A stretch of DNA of 64,000 nucleotides from Acinetobacter bouvetii (GTDB lineage Bacteria; Pseudomonadota; Gammaproteobacteria; Pseudomonadales; Moraxellaceae), in contig NZ_CADDTS010000040.1 of NCBI RefSeq assembly GCF_902753875.1, forward strand, positions 89,723 to 153,722, in the 5' to 3' direction. Under the pieces are notes generated by a model. It was not told the origin of the DNA, did not search any database, and worked only from the letters and a program-made list of their open reading frames with translations. This document shows positions 38,473 to 48,640 of this stretch, piece by piece. The translations under genes and the position numbers were made by a program. Numbering within the stretch: the first letter of the stretch is position 1; each line of letters starts with the position of its first letter.

Positions 38473-39525
38473 TTAAATACGTTTCGGTAAGTTAGATACC
38501 CAGCTCATTAAACGAGTGGCATCATTGGTCCGTGCTGCAGAAGAATCTGCACCCAGCAAGACCACAACTGCGGGACGATTATTCAAAGTGGTGTGCATGA
38601 CGACACAACGACCTGCTTCATTGATATAGCCAGTTTTCGAAATATTGATATTCCAGCCGCCATTACGCACCAAAGCATTGGTATTGTTTGATTTCAGTAC
38701 ACGGTAACCCAAGTTAAAGTCATAGCTTGGCGTAGTAGAAAATTGACGAATTAAACCATACTGAGAAGCCGTATTGACTAAAATACCCAAATCACGTGCA
38801 GATGACACGTTGCCCGGATGTAACCCGGTTGATTCCATATAATGGGTTGAATTCATACCCAATGCACGCGCTTTGGCATTCATTGCCGAAATGAAAGCTG
38901 CTCGACCACCCGGGAAAGTACGCGCCAAAGCAGAGGCTGCCGGGTTTTCAGATTTCATTAACGCAACAAGCAAAGCTTCTGCACGGTTCATGCTGTCGCC
39001 GGCACGCAAGGTCGAACTTGAACTTTTACAGCCAGAACATGAAAAATCAGATTGCTGTAAGGTGATTTTTTCAGACATGTTTAAACGTGAATCGGAAATG
39101 ACTACAGCAGTCATCAATTTAGTAATTGAGGCAATCGGGTAAGCCGTATTACTGTTTTTACTAAATAAGACCTCACCGGTCTGACCATCCATAACCAAAG
39201 CTGCACGGGCATTCACTGAAGGCTGGTTGCTATAGTTCGAGTTATTTAAAACCTGTACCGTTTTAGGGGCTGAATGTTGAGCCACCCCATTCGAACTACG
39301 CACTGAGGTGGTAATTTTGGTAGAGCCTTGTGGTGATACTTCTTCAGCAGAGCTTGAAACATCACCATTTAATAACTGATTGGCATCTTCAGAGGACCAA
39401 TTTAATGCAGCCTGCCCTGTCCCTTTAGACGCATCCACGACCAGTTCTGCAAAACTGGCTGAGCTCATGCTAAGTAAGATAGACATACCCAGCATATGCA
39501 TTACAGATTTTTTTGAATTTTTCAC
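38473..39525 (-). CDS. pbpG: PBP7-type D-Ala-D-Ala endopeptidase
   Basis: A periplasmic serine peptidase that cuts peptidoglycan cross-links. A signal peptide (about 1-26, ending ASFA) precedes a low-complexity linker and the S11 peptidase domain with SITK (Ser133-Lys136), SEN (192-194) and KTG (297-299). Two cysteines (FSCSGCK) lie between the motifs. The start is GTG at 39525; an ATG nine codons in would still leave an export signal. It is monocistronic and divergent from gacA. Confidence 0.92.
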   Translation of the reverse strand: MKNSKKSVMHMLGMSILLSMSSASFAELVVDASKGTGQAALNWSSEDANQLLNGDVSSSAEEVSPQGSTKITTSVRSSNGVAQHSAPKTVQVLNNSNYSNQPSVNARAALVMDGQTGEVLFSKNSNTAYPIASITKLMTAVVISDSRLNMSEKITLQQSDFSCSGCKSSSSTLRAGDSMNRAEALLVALMKSENPAASALARTFPGGRAAFISAMNAKARALGMNSTHYMESTGLHPGNVSSARDLGILVNTASQYGLIRQFSTTPSYDFNLGYRVLKSNNTNALVRNGGWNINISKTGYINEAGRCVVMHTTLNNRPAVVVLLGADSSAARTNDATRLMSWVSNLPKRI

Positions 39526-39743
39526 GATGGTTTACTCAACTCAGGGAGGCAAGATACATTTGTGTATTACCTCAAAAATGCTTACATTTAGACACAAAGG
39601 TGAACATTTTTTGTTGCTCACAATATTGTGTATAACATTTAATTGAAAGATTAAGAATAGGATTGCTAATTTTGTCATTTCATTGCAAGCTTATTTTGCT
39701 TTATGTAACAAAAAAAATGCGTTTTTATATGAGGGAGAACTAA

Positions 39744-40379
39744 GTGATCACAGTTTTAGTCGTAGATGACCATGAATTAGTACGTACCGGAATTTGCCGA
39801 ATGCTCGAAGACCATGCGGATGTTCAAGTGATTGGTCAGGCTGAATCTGGAGAAGAAGCGATTAACTTAGTCCGTCACCATCATCCTAATGTGGTTTTAT
39901 TAGATGTAAACATGCCTGGCATTGGCGGTGTTGAAACCACACGACGTCTATTACAAACTGCACCGGAAACCAAAGTGCTCGCGGTCAGTGGTCTGGCTGA
40001 AGAACCTTATCCTTCTTTATTGCTGAAAGCTGGTGCCAAAGGCTATATCACCAAAGGCGCGCCTGTATCGGAAATGGTTCGTGCCATTAATAAAGTCATG
40101 CAGGGCGGCAAATATTTTAGTGCCGATATTGCTGAACAACTGGCCAGCTCCTACCTGTCCGATACCCAGCAATCTCCTTTTGATGCACTTTCTGAACGGG
40201 AAATGCAGGTGGCGATGATGGTGGTCAATTGTATTAGTGCCCAAGAAATTGCCGATAAACTTTTTGTCAGTGTCAAAACTGTGAACACTTACCGTTATCG
40301 TATCTTCGAAAAGCTGAATTTAGATAGTGATGTCAAACTGACCCATTTAGCGATCCGTTATGGACTGATCAAACCTTAA
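39744..40379 (+). CDS. gacA: GacA-type response regulator
   Basis: A 211-residue NarL/FixJ-family regulator with a REC domain (phospho-acceptor Asp54 in VVLLDVNMPG) and a C-terminal LuxR helix-turn-helix (about 145-205, ALSEREMQVAMMVVNCISAQEIADKLFVSVKTVNTYRYRIF). It resembles GacA/UvrY/SirA, which with GacS controls virulence, motility and carbon use, often through CsrA-binding RNAs. The GTG start has GAGGGAG upstream. No gacS is present; pilS begins 28 bp after its stop, so the three regulatory genes may share a transcript. Confidence 0.9.
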   Translation: MITVLVVDDHELVRTGICRMLEDHADVQVIGQAESGEEAINLVRHHHPNVVLLDVNMPGIGGVETTRRLLQTAPETKVLAVSGLAEEPYPSLLLKAGAKGYITKGAPVSEMVRAINKVMQGGKYFSADIAEQLASSYLSDTQQSPFDALSEREMQVAMMVVNCISAQEIADKLFVSVKTVNTYRYRIFEKLNLDSDVKLTHLAIRYGLIKP

Positions 40380-40407
40380 ATGCCATTTGGCTCACCAGAA
40401 GACATGC

Positions 40408-41973
40408 ATGACGCAAAAAACGACGAATAATTTTGAGTTCAACCAATATCATTTAGGCATTTGGTACAGCACTTACCGATTCATTATTGCAACCTGTCTT
40501 TTGGTGATTTTTTTATTCACTAATCAACGCTTCAATACGGATTATCATTATCCGCAGCTTTATTTATACACGCTGATGGGCTATGTTTCGGCGAGTGCAA
40601 TACAGCTCATTAGCCTAAAAAACGTCCACTTTAATATTTCCCAACAACTACCGCTTTTATTTTTAGTGGATGTCATTGCGTTAAGCTTGCTGACGCTGGC
40701 TGTGGATGGCCCGAATCTGCAATTAAGTCTACTGTTTGTCGTCACCATCTTTGCGGCATCTTTATTACTCAATGCAAAAAAAGCCCTGGTGATTACCCTG
40801 ATTGCCGTGATCAGTGTCATTTATCAACTTTTTTTAGGCAGCCTTTTTGATTTTTCTTCGCTCAACAATATAGGCAATAGTGCAGTATTGGCCTTTCTAT
40901 TTTTGGTGGTCTATGGCAGTGGCCAGATTGCTGTCAAACGTTTCCAGTTGCTGGAAAATTTAAACTTTTCCCAATCCTTAGAATTAGACCGGCTGCAAAA
41001 CCTGAATCGCTACATTCTGGAACAGATTGAATTCGGTTATCTGGTTTTAGATGAGAACTGCCATATTGTACTGAGCAATCCTGCAGCCTGCATGCTACTG
41101 GGCATTCCTCCACTCTATGGTTATGACATATATCCCTTATATAAAGCACAACCGGATTTATTTGAATTACTCAAATTTGATCAACTTCAGGACGGTGAGC
41201 GATTCCAGTTTGAATCGCAGCTTAGTCATTATCATATGCATATTGAAGTACAGAAATTGATGGTTCCACAGCAGACGCTAACGCTGTTGGTGCTACAAGA
41301 TGCCAGCAAGCTCAATCAAAGGGTTCAACAGTTAAAACTCGCAGCGCTAGGACAATTGTCTGCCAGTATTGCCCATGAAATTCGTAACCCTCTTGCTGCC
41401 ATTGTACAAGCCAACGAGCTATTAGGTGACAGCGATCAGCATCAGCAAGCGACCTTAAGCCGGATGATTTCAAAACAAACGCAGCGCATTGATCGTATCG
41501 TGCAAGACACACTAAATATGGTACGCAATAAAGAAACCCATCCCTCACAAATACATTTGGGTCAGTTTATTCCGCTGTTGATTCAGGAAGATTTATCGGA
41601 TATTGCGACTCAGATTCAATGTAAAGTACAGGACAAAATTTCTATTCGCTTTGATGAAGCACAACTGCGTCAGGTCTTGATTAATTTGATCCGCAATGCC
41701 ATTCGACATAATTCACCAGAGCATTCACATATTGAATTAAATGTGTACTCACATGAAAGTAATGTCCGTATTGATGTACGTGATTTTGGTCGTGGTGTAG
41801 AATCCAAAGATTTAGCTTATTTATTTCAACCTTTTTTTAGTACCGAAATCACAGGAACTGGTTTAGGATTATATTTATCACATAGCTTTTGTGAAGCCAA
41901 TCAGGCCAAACTGGGTTATGTACAACAAGAACAAGGGGCATGCTTTCGAATAGAATGCCTGCGTGTTGCTTAA
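40408..41973 (+). CDS. pilS: PilS, sensor histidine kinase for pilin expression
   Basis: A membrane kinase that phosphorylates PilR. The N-terminal region has about six hydrophobic helices (residues 20-180), as in Pseudomonas PilS. A PAS-like segment (about 205-300) follows, then the DHp motif SASIAHEIRNPLAAI and the ATPase boxes N (LINLIRNAIRHN), G1 (VRDFGRGV) and G2 (GTGLGLYLS). The ATG at 40408 is preferred. An ATG at 40380 right after the gacA stop opens a different frame that would join pilS only if an A6 run at about 40414 were one base shorter. Confidence 0.93.
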   Translation: MTQKTTNNFEFNQYHLGIWYSTYRFIIATCLLVIFLFTNQRFNTDYHYPQLYLYTLMGYVSASAIQLISLKNVHFNISQQLPLLFLVDVIALSLLTLAVDGPNLQLSLLFVVTIFAASLLLNAKKALVITLIAVISVIYQLFLGSLFDFSSLNNIGNSAVLAFLFLVVYGSGQIAVKRFQLLENLNFSQSLELDRLQNLNRYILEQIEFGYLVLDENCHIVLSNPAACMLLGIPPLYGYDIYPLYKAQPDLFELLKFDQLQDGERFQFESQLSHYHMHIEVQKLMVPQQTLTLLVLQDASKLNQRVQQLKLAALGQLSASIAHEIRNPLAAIVQANELLGDSDQHQQATLSRMISKQTQRIDRIVQDTLNMVRNKETHPSQIHLGQFIPLLIQEDLSDIATQIQCKVQDKISIRFDEAQLRQVLINLIRNAIRHNSPEHSHIELNVYSHESNVRIDVRDFGRGVESKDLAYLFQPFFSTEITGTGLGLYLSHSFCEANQAKLGYVQQEQGACFRIECLRVA

Positions 41974-42000
41974 TCAATTAAAAGATTGCTGGGGTGTATT

Positions 42001-43410
42001 GTGGAACAACAACCACTGGTTTTGTTAGTGGATGATGAGGAAGATTTGTGTACCCTCATGCAAATGTCCTTATCTCGTCTTGGGATCAAAACGCATATTG
42101 CACATCGCCTTGAACAGGCAAAACGACTGTTGACCGACAACAGATATGATGCCTGTTTAACAGATTTAAATTTGCCTGACGGTAATGGATTACAACTGGT
42201 GGAATGGATTAACCAACGCTTTCCATCCCTGCCTGTTGCTGTATTAACTGCCTATGGCAACATGGAAATTGCCATTGCGGCATTAAAGGCCGGGGCATTT
42301 GATTTTGTCAGCAAGCCGATTAACCAGAAACATCTAGAGCAGCTTTTACAGAAAGCCTTTAACCAGCCCATCGGAAATTTAAACAGCAAAGAAGAAAGTC
42401 TGGAACAGAAATTATTGATCGGACAATCTCTGCCCATTCAACAGTTACGCATTACTTTGAATAAAATTGCCCGTTCTCAGGCGCCCGTATTTATTACCGG
42501 TGAATCTGGAACTGGTAAAGAAGTGATAGCCAATCTGGTACATCGCCTGAGTAATCGCAATGAAGGCCCTTTTATTGCCATTAACTGCGGGGCCATTCCG
42601 ACTGAACTGATGGAAAGCGAACTTTTTGGACATAAAAAAGGCAGCTTTACCGGTGCAACCCAAGACAAGCAAGGTCTGATTCAATCGGCTCACGGCGGCA
42701 GTTTATTTCTAGATGAAGTGGCAGAACTACCTTTAAGCATGCAGGTCAAACTGTTACGTGCGGTACAGGAAAAACGGATTCGTCCAGTGGGTTCAGATAC
42801 TGAAATTGATGTCGATTTCCGGGTCATCAGTGCCAGCCATCAAGACCTGGAGGCACTGGTTCAACAAGGCCGCTTTAGACAGGATTTGTTCTTCCGTATT
42901 CACGTGATGGATTTAGTGCTTCCCCCATTACGCGAACGCGGCAATGACATTATTTTATTGGCTCATCATTTCATTCAGAAAATCAGTCATGAATGGGATA
43001 TCGCACCAAAACAGCTGACGGAACGCGCAAAAAACTTTTTACTCAGTCAATATTATCCGGGCAATGTCCGCGAGCTACGAAATATTATTGAACGCGCTAT
43101 TACCTTAAGTGATGATGAAAAAATCGACTTGCCACAGTTACAAAGTGCACCTTTACGTTATCCAGCAGCCAGCTCAAGCGATGAACCTGAAGAAAGCACA
43201 ACGCTGCGTAGTGACATTCTTCTGGCTTCCAAGAAATTACCCGATGAAGGTTTAGAGCTCTATCTGGAAAACATTGAAAAAGATATCTTGATGAATGCAC
43301 TGAACTTGACCCATTGGAACCGAACACTGGCAGCCAAAAAACTGGGCATGTCCTTCCGTTCCTTACGTTACCGCCTAAAAAAATTCGGTCTGGACACTGA
43401 AGAAGAATAA
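42001..43410 (+). CDS. pilR: PilR, sigma-54-dependent response regulator
   Basis: An NtrC-class activator that turns on pilA with sigma-54. The 469 residues comprise a REC domain (phospho-Asp in CLTDLNLPDG), the AAA+ domain with Walker A GESGTGKE, the sigma-54 contact loop as GSFTGA (usually GAFTGA), Walker B LFLDEVAELP and RFRQDLFFRI, and a Fis-type helix-turn-helix (LAAKKLGMSFRSLRYRLKKFGL). The GTG at 42001 has GGGG six bases upstream. It completes gacA-pilS-pilR and converges on ctpA with only 6 bp between stops. Confidence 0.95.
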   Translation: MEQQPLVLLVDDEEDLCTLMQMSLSRLGIKTHIAHRLEQAKRLLTDNRYDACLTDLNLPDGNGLQLVEWINQRFPSLPVAVLTAYGNMEIAIAALKAGAFDFVSKPINQKHLEQLLQKAFNQPIGNLNSKEESLEQKLLIGQSLPIQQLRITLNKIARSQAPVFITGESGTGKEVIANLVHRLSNRNEGPFIAINCGAIPTELMESELFGHKKGSFTGATQDKQGLIQSAHGGSLFLDEVAELPLSMQVKLLRAVQEKRIRPVGSDTEIDVDFRVISASHQDLEALVQQGRFRQDLFFRIHVMDLVLPPLRERGNDIILLAHHFIQKISHEWDIAPKQLTERAKNFLLSQYYPGNVRELRNIIERAITLSDDEKIDLPQLQSAPLRYPAASSSDEPEESTTLRSDILLASKKLPDEGLELYLENIEKDILMNALNLTHWNRTLAAKKLGMSFRSLRYRLKKFGLDTEEE

Positions 43411-43416
43411 AACGCT

Positions 43417-44592
43417 TTATTTATGCGTTAAAAGCATCTCTGCAACATGTTCAAGATAGTTCTCTTCTTTCATGTCATGTTGCAGCAGATATTGCTGATT
43501 TGGCTGTATGCCCACACCCTCAATCATCTGCCCTTTCGGGGTATAGTAATGCGACACAGTCATCTGTAAAGCGGCACCATTAGACAGTGGGAAAAGCTTT
43601 TGCACAACACCCTTACCATAGCTTTTTTCACCGATCACCCAGGCACGACCATGATCTTTCATGGCTGCGGTAAACACTTCCGCCGCGGAAGCAGAACGGT
43701 TATTGATTAAAATACCTAGCTTTAAGTTTTGGAATTCAAAACTTGGTAAAGCCTGAAACTGCTGATCACCTTCGGAACGACTTTTGGTCGAAACAATTAT
43801 CCCCTGATTCAAAAACAAATCTGCCGATTCCACTGCTGCAGACAACAAACCACCGGGGTTATTTCTTAAATCCAGCAAGACCGCTTTGACTCTTGAAGAT
43901 GAATGTTCTTCAATGATTCGTTTGATTTCATTGGCGGTATCTTGTTGAAAGACTTTCACTTTGATGACCAGAACCTGATTATGTAACAGTACAGACTGGA
44001 TATCGGTTTCTATTTTTTTATTGCGTACCAAAATAATGGGACTGCTATTTTGTGCCAGTTGCAAGCTTAAGGTCGAACCAATCGAACCGTTGAGTAAACT
44101 ACTCACCTGATCATGATTGAGTTTTTTGAGTTCTTGATCATCAATTTTAAAAACCGTCACCCCATTGCGTAAACCTTGCTTGGCAGAGTCGGCATTGTCC
44201 TTTAAGCCTTGAATGACCCATTGATGCAACTGCTGCTCATAAACCAGTTCAAAATCAACCGAGGCAATGTCACCTTCGGTATATTGCAATAGCTGCTTAT
44301 AATCTTCTGGACTTAAATAACGAGAATAGCGGTCTAGGCCACTGACCAAGCCTTTGATGGCTTGTTGAAATAAAGTCTCATCATTTTTAACATCGACATA
44401 ATTTTCTTTGACAATGCTATAAATTTGTACAAATTGCTGAATCGATTCCACCGGAACTTCAGCATAATTTTCTTCGACTTCATCATCAAAATCTAAAACA
44501 GGCTGGTTTTTCACTGCAGCAAAACCAGAATGGCTTACACACATGAATAACGTTGTTAAAGCGACAATCATCTTCCAGCGTTGTAAAGCCAT
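43417..44592 (-). CDS. ctpA: S41-family C-terminal processing peptidase
   Basis: A periplasmic carboxy-terminal protease of 391 residues. A signal peptide (about 1-25) precedes a helical segment, a divergent PDZ domain (about 115-190) and the S41 core with LDLRNNPGGLLSAAVESADLFL, the catalytic Ser in NRSASAAEVF and Lys in GEKSYGKGVVQ. Such enzymes degrade or mature envelope proteins, including peptidoglycan hydrolases. It follows gpmI by 26 bp on the same strand, probably as an operon. Confidence 0.92.
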   Translation of the reverse strand: MALQRWKMIVALTTLFMCVSHSGFAAVKNQPVLDFDDEVEENYAEVPVESIQQFVQIYSIVKENYVDVKNDETLFQQAIKGLVSGLDRYSRYLSPEDYKQLLQYTEGDIASVDFELVYEQQLHQWVIQGLKDNADSAKQGLRNGVTVFKIDDQELKKLNHDQVSSLLNGSIGSTLSLQLAQNSSPIILVRNKKIETDIQSVLLHNQVLVIKVKVFQQDTANEIKRIIEEHSSSRVKAVLLDLRNNPGGLLSAAVESADLFLNQGIIVSTKSRSEGDQQFQALPSFEFQNLKLGILINNRSASAAEVFTAAMKDHGRAWVIGEKSYGKGVVQKLFPLSNGAALQMTVSHYYTPKGQMIEGVGIQPNQQYLLQHDMKEENYLEHVAEMLLTHK

Positions 44593-44618
44593 CCATTCAC
44601 CTGTTTTGACGATTTATT

Positions 44619-46166
44619 TTATGATTTTAAAGTAATTAAATTACGACCTTTCATTTCTGCAGGTACAGGAATGTGCATGAGGCTCAACAATGTTGGCGCG
44701 ACATCTGCAAGTACCCCACCTTCAGCAATAGTCGCAGAAGTTGGACCTACATAAATGAAAGGCACCAATTCTGTCGTATGTTGAGTATGCACCTGACCAC
44801 TTTGGTAGTCCTGCATTTGCTCTACATTACCATGGTCAGCCGTGATCAGCATATGGCCTTTTTGTGCCATGACCGCTTCATAGACCCGGCCAAGGCAAGT
44901 ATCTACTGCTTCAACAGCCTTCACAGCAGCATCAAATACGCCAGTATGCCCGACCATATCACCATTGGCATAGTTCACCACCAACAAGTCATATTCACCT
45001 GAATTGATGGCTGCAACCAGCTGATCAGTCACTTCATAAGCACTCATTTCCGGTTTCAGGTCATAAGTCGCCACACTTGGAGATGGAATCAGGATTCGCT
45101 TTTCACCCGGATATTCATCTTCACGGCCACCGCTAAAGAAAAAGGTCACGTGGGCATATTTTTCAGTTTCAGCAATACGCAATTGGGTTTTGCCCAAGTC
45201 AGACAAATATTCACCAATCGAGTTTTTCAGTGCTTCCGGCATATAGGCAACTGGTGCATCAATGGTTGCCTGATAACGCGTTAACATGACAAATTTAGAC
45301 AGGTTCGGAACCACTTTACGTTCAAAACCGGCAAATTCTTTTTCTACAAAAGCTTTGGTAATTTCACGGGCACGGTCAGCACGGAAGTTCATGAAGACCA
45401 CACTGTCTCCATCTTGAATTTTAGCCAGCTCGCCAATACGAGTCGCTTTAACAAATTCATCACTTTCTTCAGCAGCATAAGCCTGTTCCAGACCTTCAAC
45501 CGCTGTTGCAGCCACATGAACCGCCTCACCTTCAGTGAGTAGTCGATAAGCCTGTTCTACGCGATCCCAACGGTTATCACGGTCCATGGCAAAATAACGG
45601 CCGATCATGGTCGCAATACGTCCCTGACCCGGATACTGAGCAAAAACTGCATCTAATTTTTCAAGTGATGGTTGCGCGCTTTTTGGTGGTGTATCACGAC
45701 CATCCAAGAAAGCATGCAGATAAACTTTGGCACCACGTTTCAGTGCCAATTCAGCCATAGCGACAATGTGGTCTTCGTGCGCATGCACGCCACCTTGTGA
45801 CAATAGCCCCATAATATGCAACGCACCATTGGCAGCTTTGGCTTTTTCAACTGCATCCACCAGCACTTCATGCTCAAAAAAAGCACCGGTACGGATGTCT
45901 TTAGTAATGCGGGTGAAATCTTGATACAACACACGACCGGCACCCAGATTCATGTGACCCACTTCAGAGTTACCCATTTGACCATCAGGCAGGCCAACAT
46001 CTTCACCTGAACCTGAAATCAGACTATGCGGATGCTTTTCTTGCATAGCTGTTAAATTAGGTCGTTTTGCTGCCAGGAAAGCATTGTCTTCGACCGCTTC
46101 GCGATGACCCACACCATCCATAATTACCAATACGTGAGGGATTTTGCCAGCAGTTGCATCCGTCAT
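44619..46166 (-). CDS. gpmI: Phosphoglycerate mutase, cofactor-independent
   Basis: Interconverts 3- and 2-phosphoglycerate in glycolysis using two manganese ions, without 2,3-bisphosphoglycerate. The nucleophile Ser is in [14 protein letters not shown]; metal ligands appear in [28 protein letters not shown] and [10 protein letters not shown]. At 515 residues it is full length. The ATG at 46166 gives the normal start; the frame continues 19 codons upstream without an SD. It lies downstream of lptG and upstream of ctpA. Confidence 0.96.
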   Translation of the reverse strand: MTDATAGKIPHVLVIMDGVGHREAVEDNAFLAAKRPNLTAMQEKHPHSLISGSGEDVGLPDGQMGNSEVGHMNLGAGRVLYQDFTRITKDIRTGAFFEHEVLVDAVEKAKAANGALHIMGLLSQGGVHAHEDHIVAMAELALKRGAKVYLHAFLDGRDTPPKSAQPSLEKLDAVFAQYPGQGRIATMIGRYFAMDRDNRWDRVEQAYRLLTEGEAVHVAATAVEGLEQAYAAEESDEFVKATRIGELAKIQDGDSVVFMNFRADRAREITKAFVEKEFAGFERKVVPNLSKFVMLTRYQATIDAPVAYMPEALKNSIGEYLSDLGKTQLRIAETEKYAHVTFFFSGGREDEYPGEKRILIPSPSVATYDLKPEMSAYEVTDQLVAAINSGEYDLLVVNYANGDMVGHTGVFDAAVKAVEAVDTCLGRVYEAVMAQKGHMLITADHGNVEQMQDYQSGQVHTQHTTELVPFIYVGPTSATIAEGGVLADVAPTLLSLMHIPVPAEMKGRNLITLKS

Positions 46167-46309
46167 AATGAACACTCTTTTGTTTACAATTTCATCGGTA
46201 TATCTTACCGAATTTTCGGTCAAGACTCTATGTGCAGATCATGACTAAAGCTGATCATGCACATTGTTTTTATCACTATCTATTTAAAATTTATCACGCT
46301 ATTTTGCAG

Positions 46310-47380
46310 TTATCGTGCGCGTCTCAGCAAATAACCACCTACCAGCATCATGATCACAATCGGTACAAAAACAAACCATGCCGGAGAAGGTGAATACACC
46401 AGACTTGCATAGCCTAGAAAATCCTGCAGATAGAAGAATCCTAGACCTGTGAATAAGGCAATGACCAGACGAAATCCCATAGACTGTTGGCGGAGTGGTC
46501 CAAAAATAAAGGAACAGGCAATCAACACCAAGGCAATCAGCGCAAATGGTGAACCGACTTTTTGCCAAAATGCCAGCTTATACGTTTTCGGAATCTGACT
46601 ATATTCATGCATATAGCGCATAAAACTAACCAACTGGCTTGGTGATAAATCCTCTGGATCAATGGTCACCATATGCACATATTTCGGTTGCAGCGCTAAA
46701 GCCAAAGGTAGCTGATCGGTTTTCACCAAGGTCGAATTACCTTGCGGCAAAATATCCATTTGCGCAGCTTCCTGCAGCTTCCAGTCACCATTTTTAACGA
46801 ACTGACCTTGTTCTGCATTGAGCACACCTTTCAAGCGATAACTGTCATCAAAATCTACCACCTGAACATGCTTCAACTGCCCTTTGGCATTGGCATAATC
46901 AATATAGATAAAGCGCTGACCTTCACGGGTCCAGTACCCTTTGACTTCACCCAGTGCACTGACACTGCGATGATCTTTCACGCTTTTGGCTTGCTCATTG
47001 GTATAAGGAATGACCCATTCACTCAAGACAAAGGATAAAACCACCAAAATCAGCGCCGAGCGGATCACCCAGCCGACAATACGCCACAGACTTACCCCAA
47101 CAGAACGCATGACCACCAGTTCGCTATTGGAGGCCAATGTTCCCAAGCCCAGCACAGCACCAATCAGGGCAGAAATAGGTAGAATTTCATACAGATAACG
47201 TGGTGCACCCCATAATACATAGAGCAAGGCTTGCCATGCATTATAGTTTTCATTCAGGGAACCCAATTCACCCAAATAGGTAAATAGAACTTGTAAAACC
47301 GATAAAACCAGTGTGGCACCCAGCATGGCGAGTGCCGTGGTTTTGGTCACATGTTTCACAATAATTCGACGTGCTAACAT
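46310..47380 (-). CDS. lptG: LptG, LPS export permease
   Basis: One of the two membrane subunits of the LptB2FG transporter that extracts lipopolysaccharide or lipooligosaccharide from the inner membrane. The 356 residues have the YjgP/YjgQ layout: helices at the N-terminus (ARRIIVKHVTKTTALAMLGAT), a periplasmic beta-jellyroll (about 130-260) and three C-terminal helices. The motif SNSELVVMRSVGVS is typical of the coupling region. It begins one base after the lptF stop, so the pair is co-translated. Confidence 0.94.
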   Translation of the reverse strand: MLARRIIVKHVTKTTALAMLGATLVLSVLQVLFTYLGELGSLNENYNAWQALLYVLWGAPRYLYEILPISALIGAVLGLGTLASNSELVVMRSVGVSLWRIVGWVIRSALILVVLSFVLSEWVIPYTNEQAKSVKDHRSVSALGEVKGYWTREGQRFIYIDYANAKGQLKHVQVVDFDDSYRLKGVLNAEQGQFVKNGDWKLQEAAQMDILPQGNSTLVKTDQLPLALALQPKYVHMVTIDPEDLSPSQLVSFMRYMHEYSQIPKTYKLAFWQKVGSPFALIALVLIACSFIFGPLRQQSMGFRLVIALFTGLGFFYLQDFLGYASLVYSPSPAWFVFVPIVIMMLVGGYLLRRAR

Positions 47381-47381
47381 T

Positions 47382-48482
47382 TTAAGACCTCACCTGCTGA
47401 ATTCGTTTCTTGATTTTTGGTGCCAGTTTCTGTTTCCGGGAAAACAATGCTGCAGCAATGGTATAGACCAGCAACACTACCGGATAAGCCCAGATCCCCA
47501 TCTCACCCTTACTAACACGAGTTTTGACTGCCATCAAGGCAACAATCAAACTGGCAAAAATCAATAAAGCAGGAAACAGTTTCAGATAACGCCCCTGACG
47601 CGGACTCACTTCACACAGGGCTATGGCCAATGCTACAGCCACAACAATTGAAAATGGCACGAAGATTCGCCAACCCAGTTCACTGGCTACCACAGGATCC
47701 TGACGATTGTTCCATATTTTAGAAATCGGTAAGGCCTCTACCTCCCCGCTTTCAAATTTGGCTTCTTTGTCACTTTCTAAACGTAAACGATAAGACTGAA
47801 ACTCGGCTTGGGTATATTTAGGTGTGCCGGGGAAAATTTCGTAACGGCGGCCTTCAACCAAATCGACAATACTGGCCGTTTCATTCGCCACTTCAACACG
47901 AGTCGCTTCTTTGGCCAAAATCATGACATCCGGTTTGCCCGGTTTTTCAGCCCGTTGATAAAAAAACACATCTTTTAAATTACGGCGGTCTTCAGACAAG
48001 TCCCCGGCATAAATGGTATAAGGGCCGGAAGATATAAACTCTTTGGGACGCACTAAATCAAATCCGGTGCGCACGGCCTGATTGGTGGTTAATTCTTCAA
48101 ACTGACGTAGTCCCCAAGGTGACATCCAGATCATCAATACTGCTTGAACAGCCAGATAGACCACCATCAAAGGAATGAGCAACCGCCCTAACTGATGTCG
48201 GCTAACGCCACTGCCATTCAGCACCGCCATTTCATGATCGACATATAAGCGACCAAACACCAGCATCAGACCAATAAAGAAGCCGAGGGGAAGAATTAAC
48301 GTTAAAAATTCTGGCAGTCGATAACCAATAATACTAAACAAAATACTGGCATCTAAACGGCCTTGTGCCGCCACACCAAAATACTTGATCAGTCGACCAC
48401 CCATCATAATTAAGGTCAATAAGGCAATCACAACCAAGGATGTCGACACCACTTGCTTGACCAGATAACGCCGAATAATCAA
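47382..48482 (-). CDS. lptF: LptF, LPS export permease
   Basis: The partner of LptG in the LPS transporter. The TTG at 48482 is proposed as start: it gives MIIRRYLVKQVV, the usual family N-terminus, and 366 residues as in E. coli, with GGGAAG six bases upstream. A TTG eight codons earlier keeps the frame but lacks an SD. The protein has N- and C-terminal helix groups, a periplasmic domain (about 115-255) and the motif MAVLNGSGVSRHQL. It is divergent from pepA, the conserved gammaproteobacterial arrangement. Confidence 0.94.
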   Translation of the reverse strand: MIIRRYLVKQVVSTSLVVIALLTLIMMGGRLIKYFGVAAQGRLDASILFSIIGYRLPEFLTLILPLGFFIGLMLVFGRLYVDHEMAVLNGSGVSRHQLGRLLIPLMVVYLAVQAVLMIWMSPWGLRQFEELTTNQAVRTGFDLVRPKEFISSGPYTIYAGDLSEDRRNLKDVFFYQRAEKPGKPDVMILAKEATRVEVANETASIVDLVEGRRYEIFPGTPKYTQAEFQSYRLRLESDKEAKFESGEVEALPISKIWNNRQDPVVASELGWRIFVPFSIVVAVALAIALCEVSPRQGRYLKLFPALLIFASLIVALMAVKTRVSKGEMGIWAYPVVLLVYTIAAALFSRKQKLAPKIKKRIQQVRS

Positions 48483-48510
48483 ATTAATTCTTCCCAAAAA
48501 AGGCAAATAA

Positions 48511-48526
48511 AAACTAGCGCTAGTTT
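48511..48526. promoter_or_regulatory. 16-bp perfect palindrome between lptF and pepA
   Basis: AAACTAGCGCTAGTTT is perfectly self-complementary and lies 29 bp before the lptF start in the 158-bp divergent region. It could be an operator or part of a promoter. No assigned regulator. Confidence 0.55.
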
Positions 48527-48640
48527 ACCCGAATGGTGAAAATATAAAACCTATACTGTTGTTGTGCATTGAAACTCTATTCACAGAAATGTTTCAATGG
48601 TTTAATGGTTTGCAAACTTTCAAAGGCATGAATACAGAAC

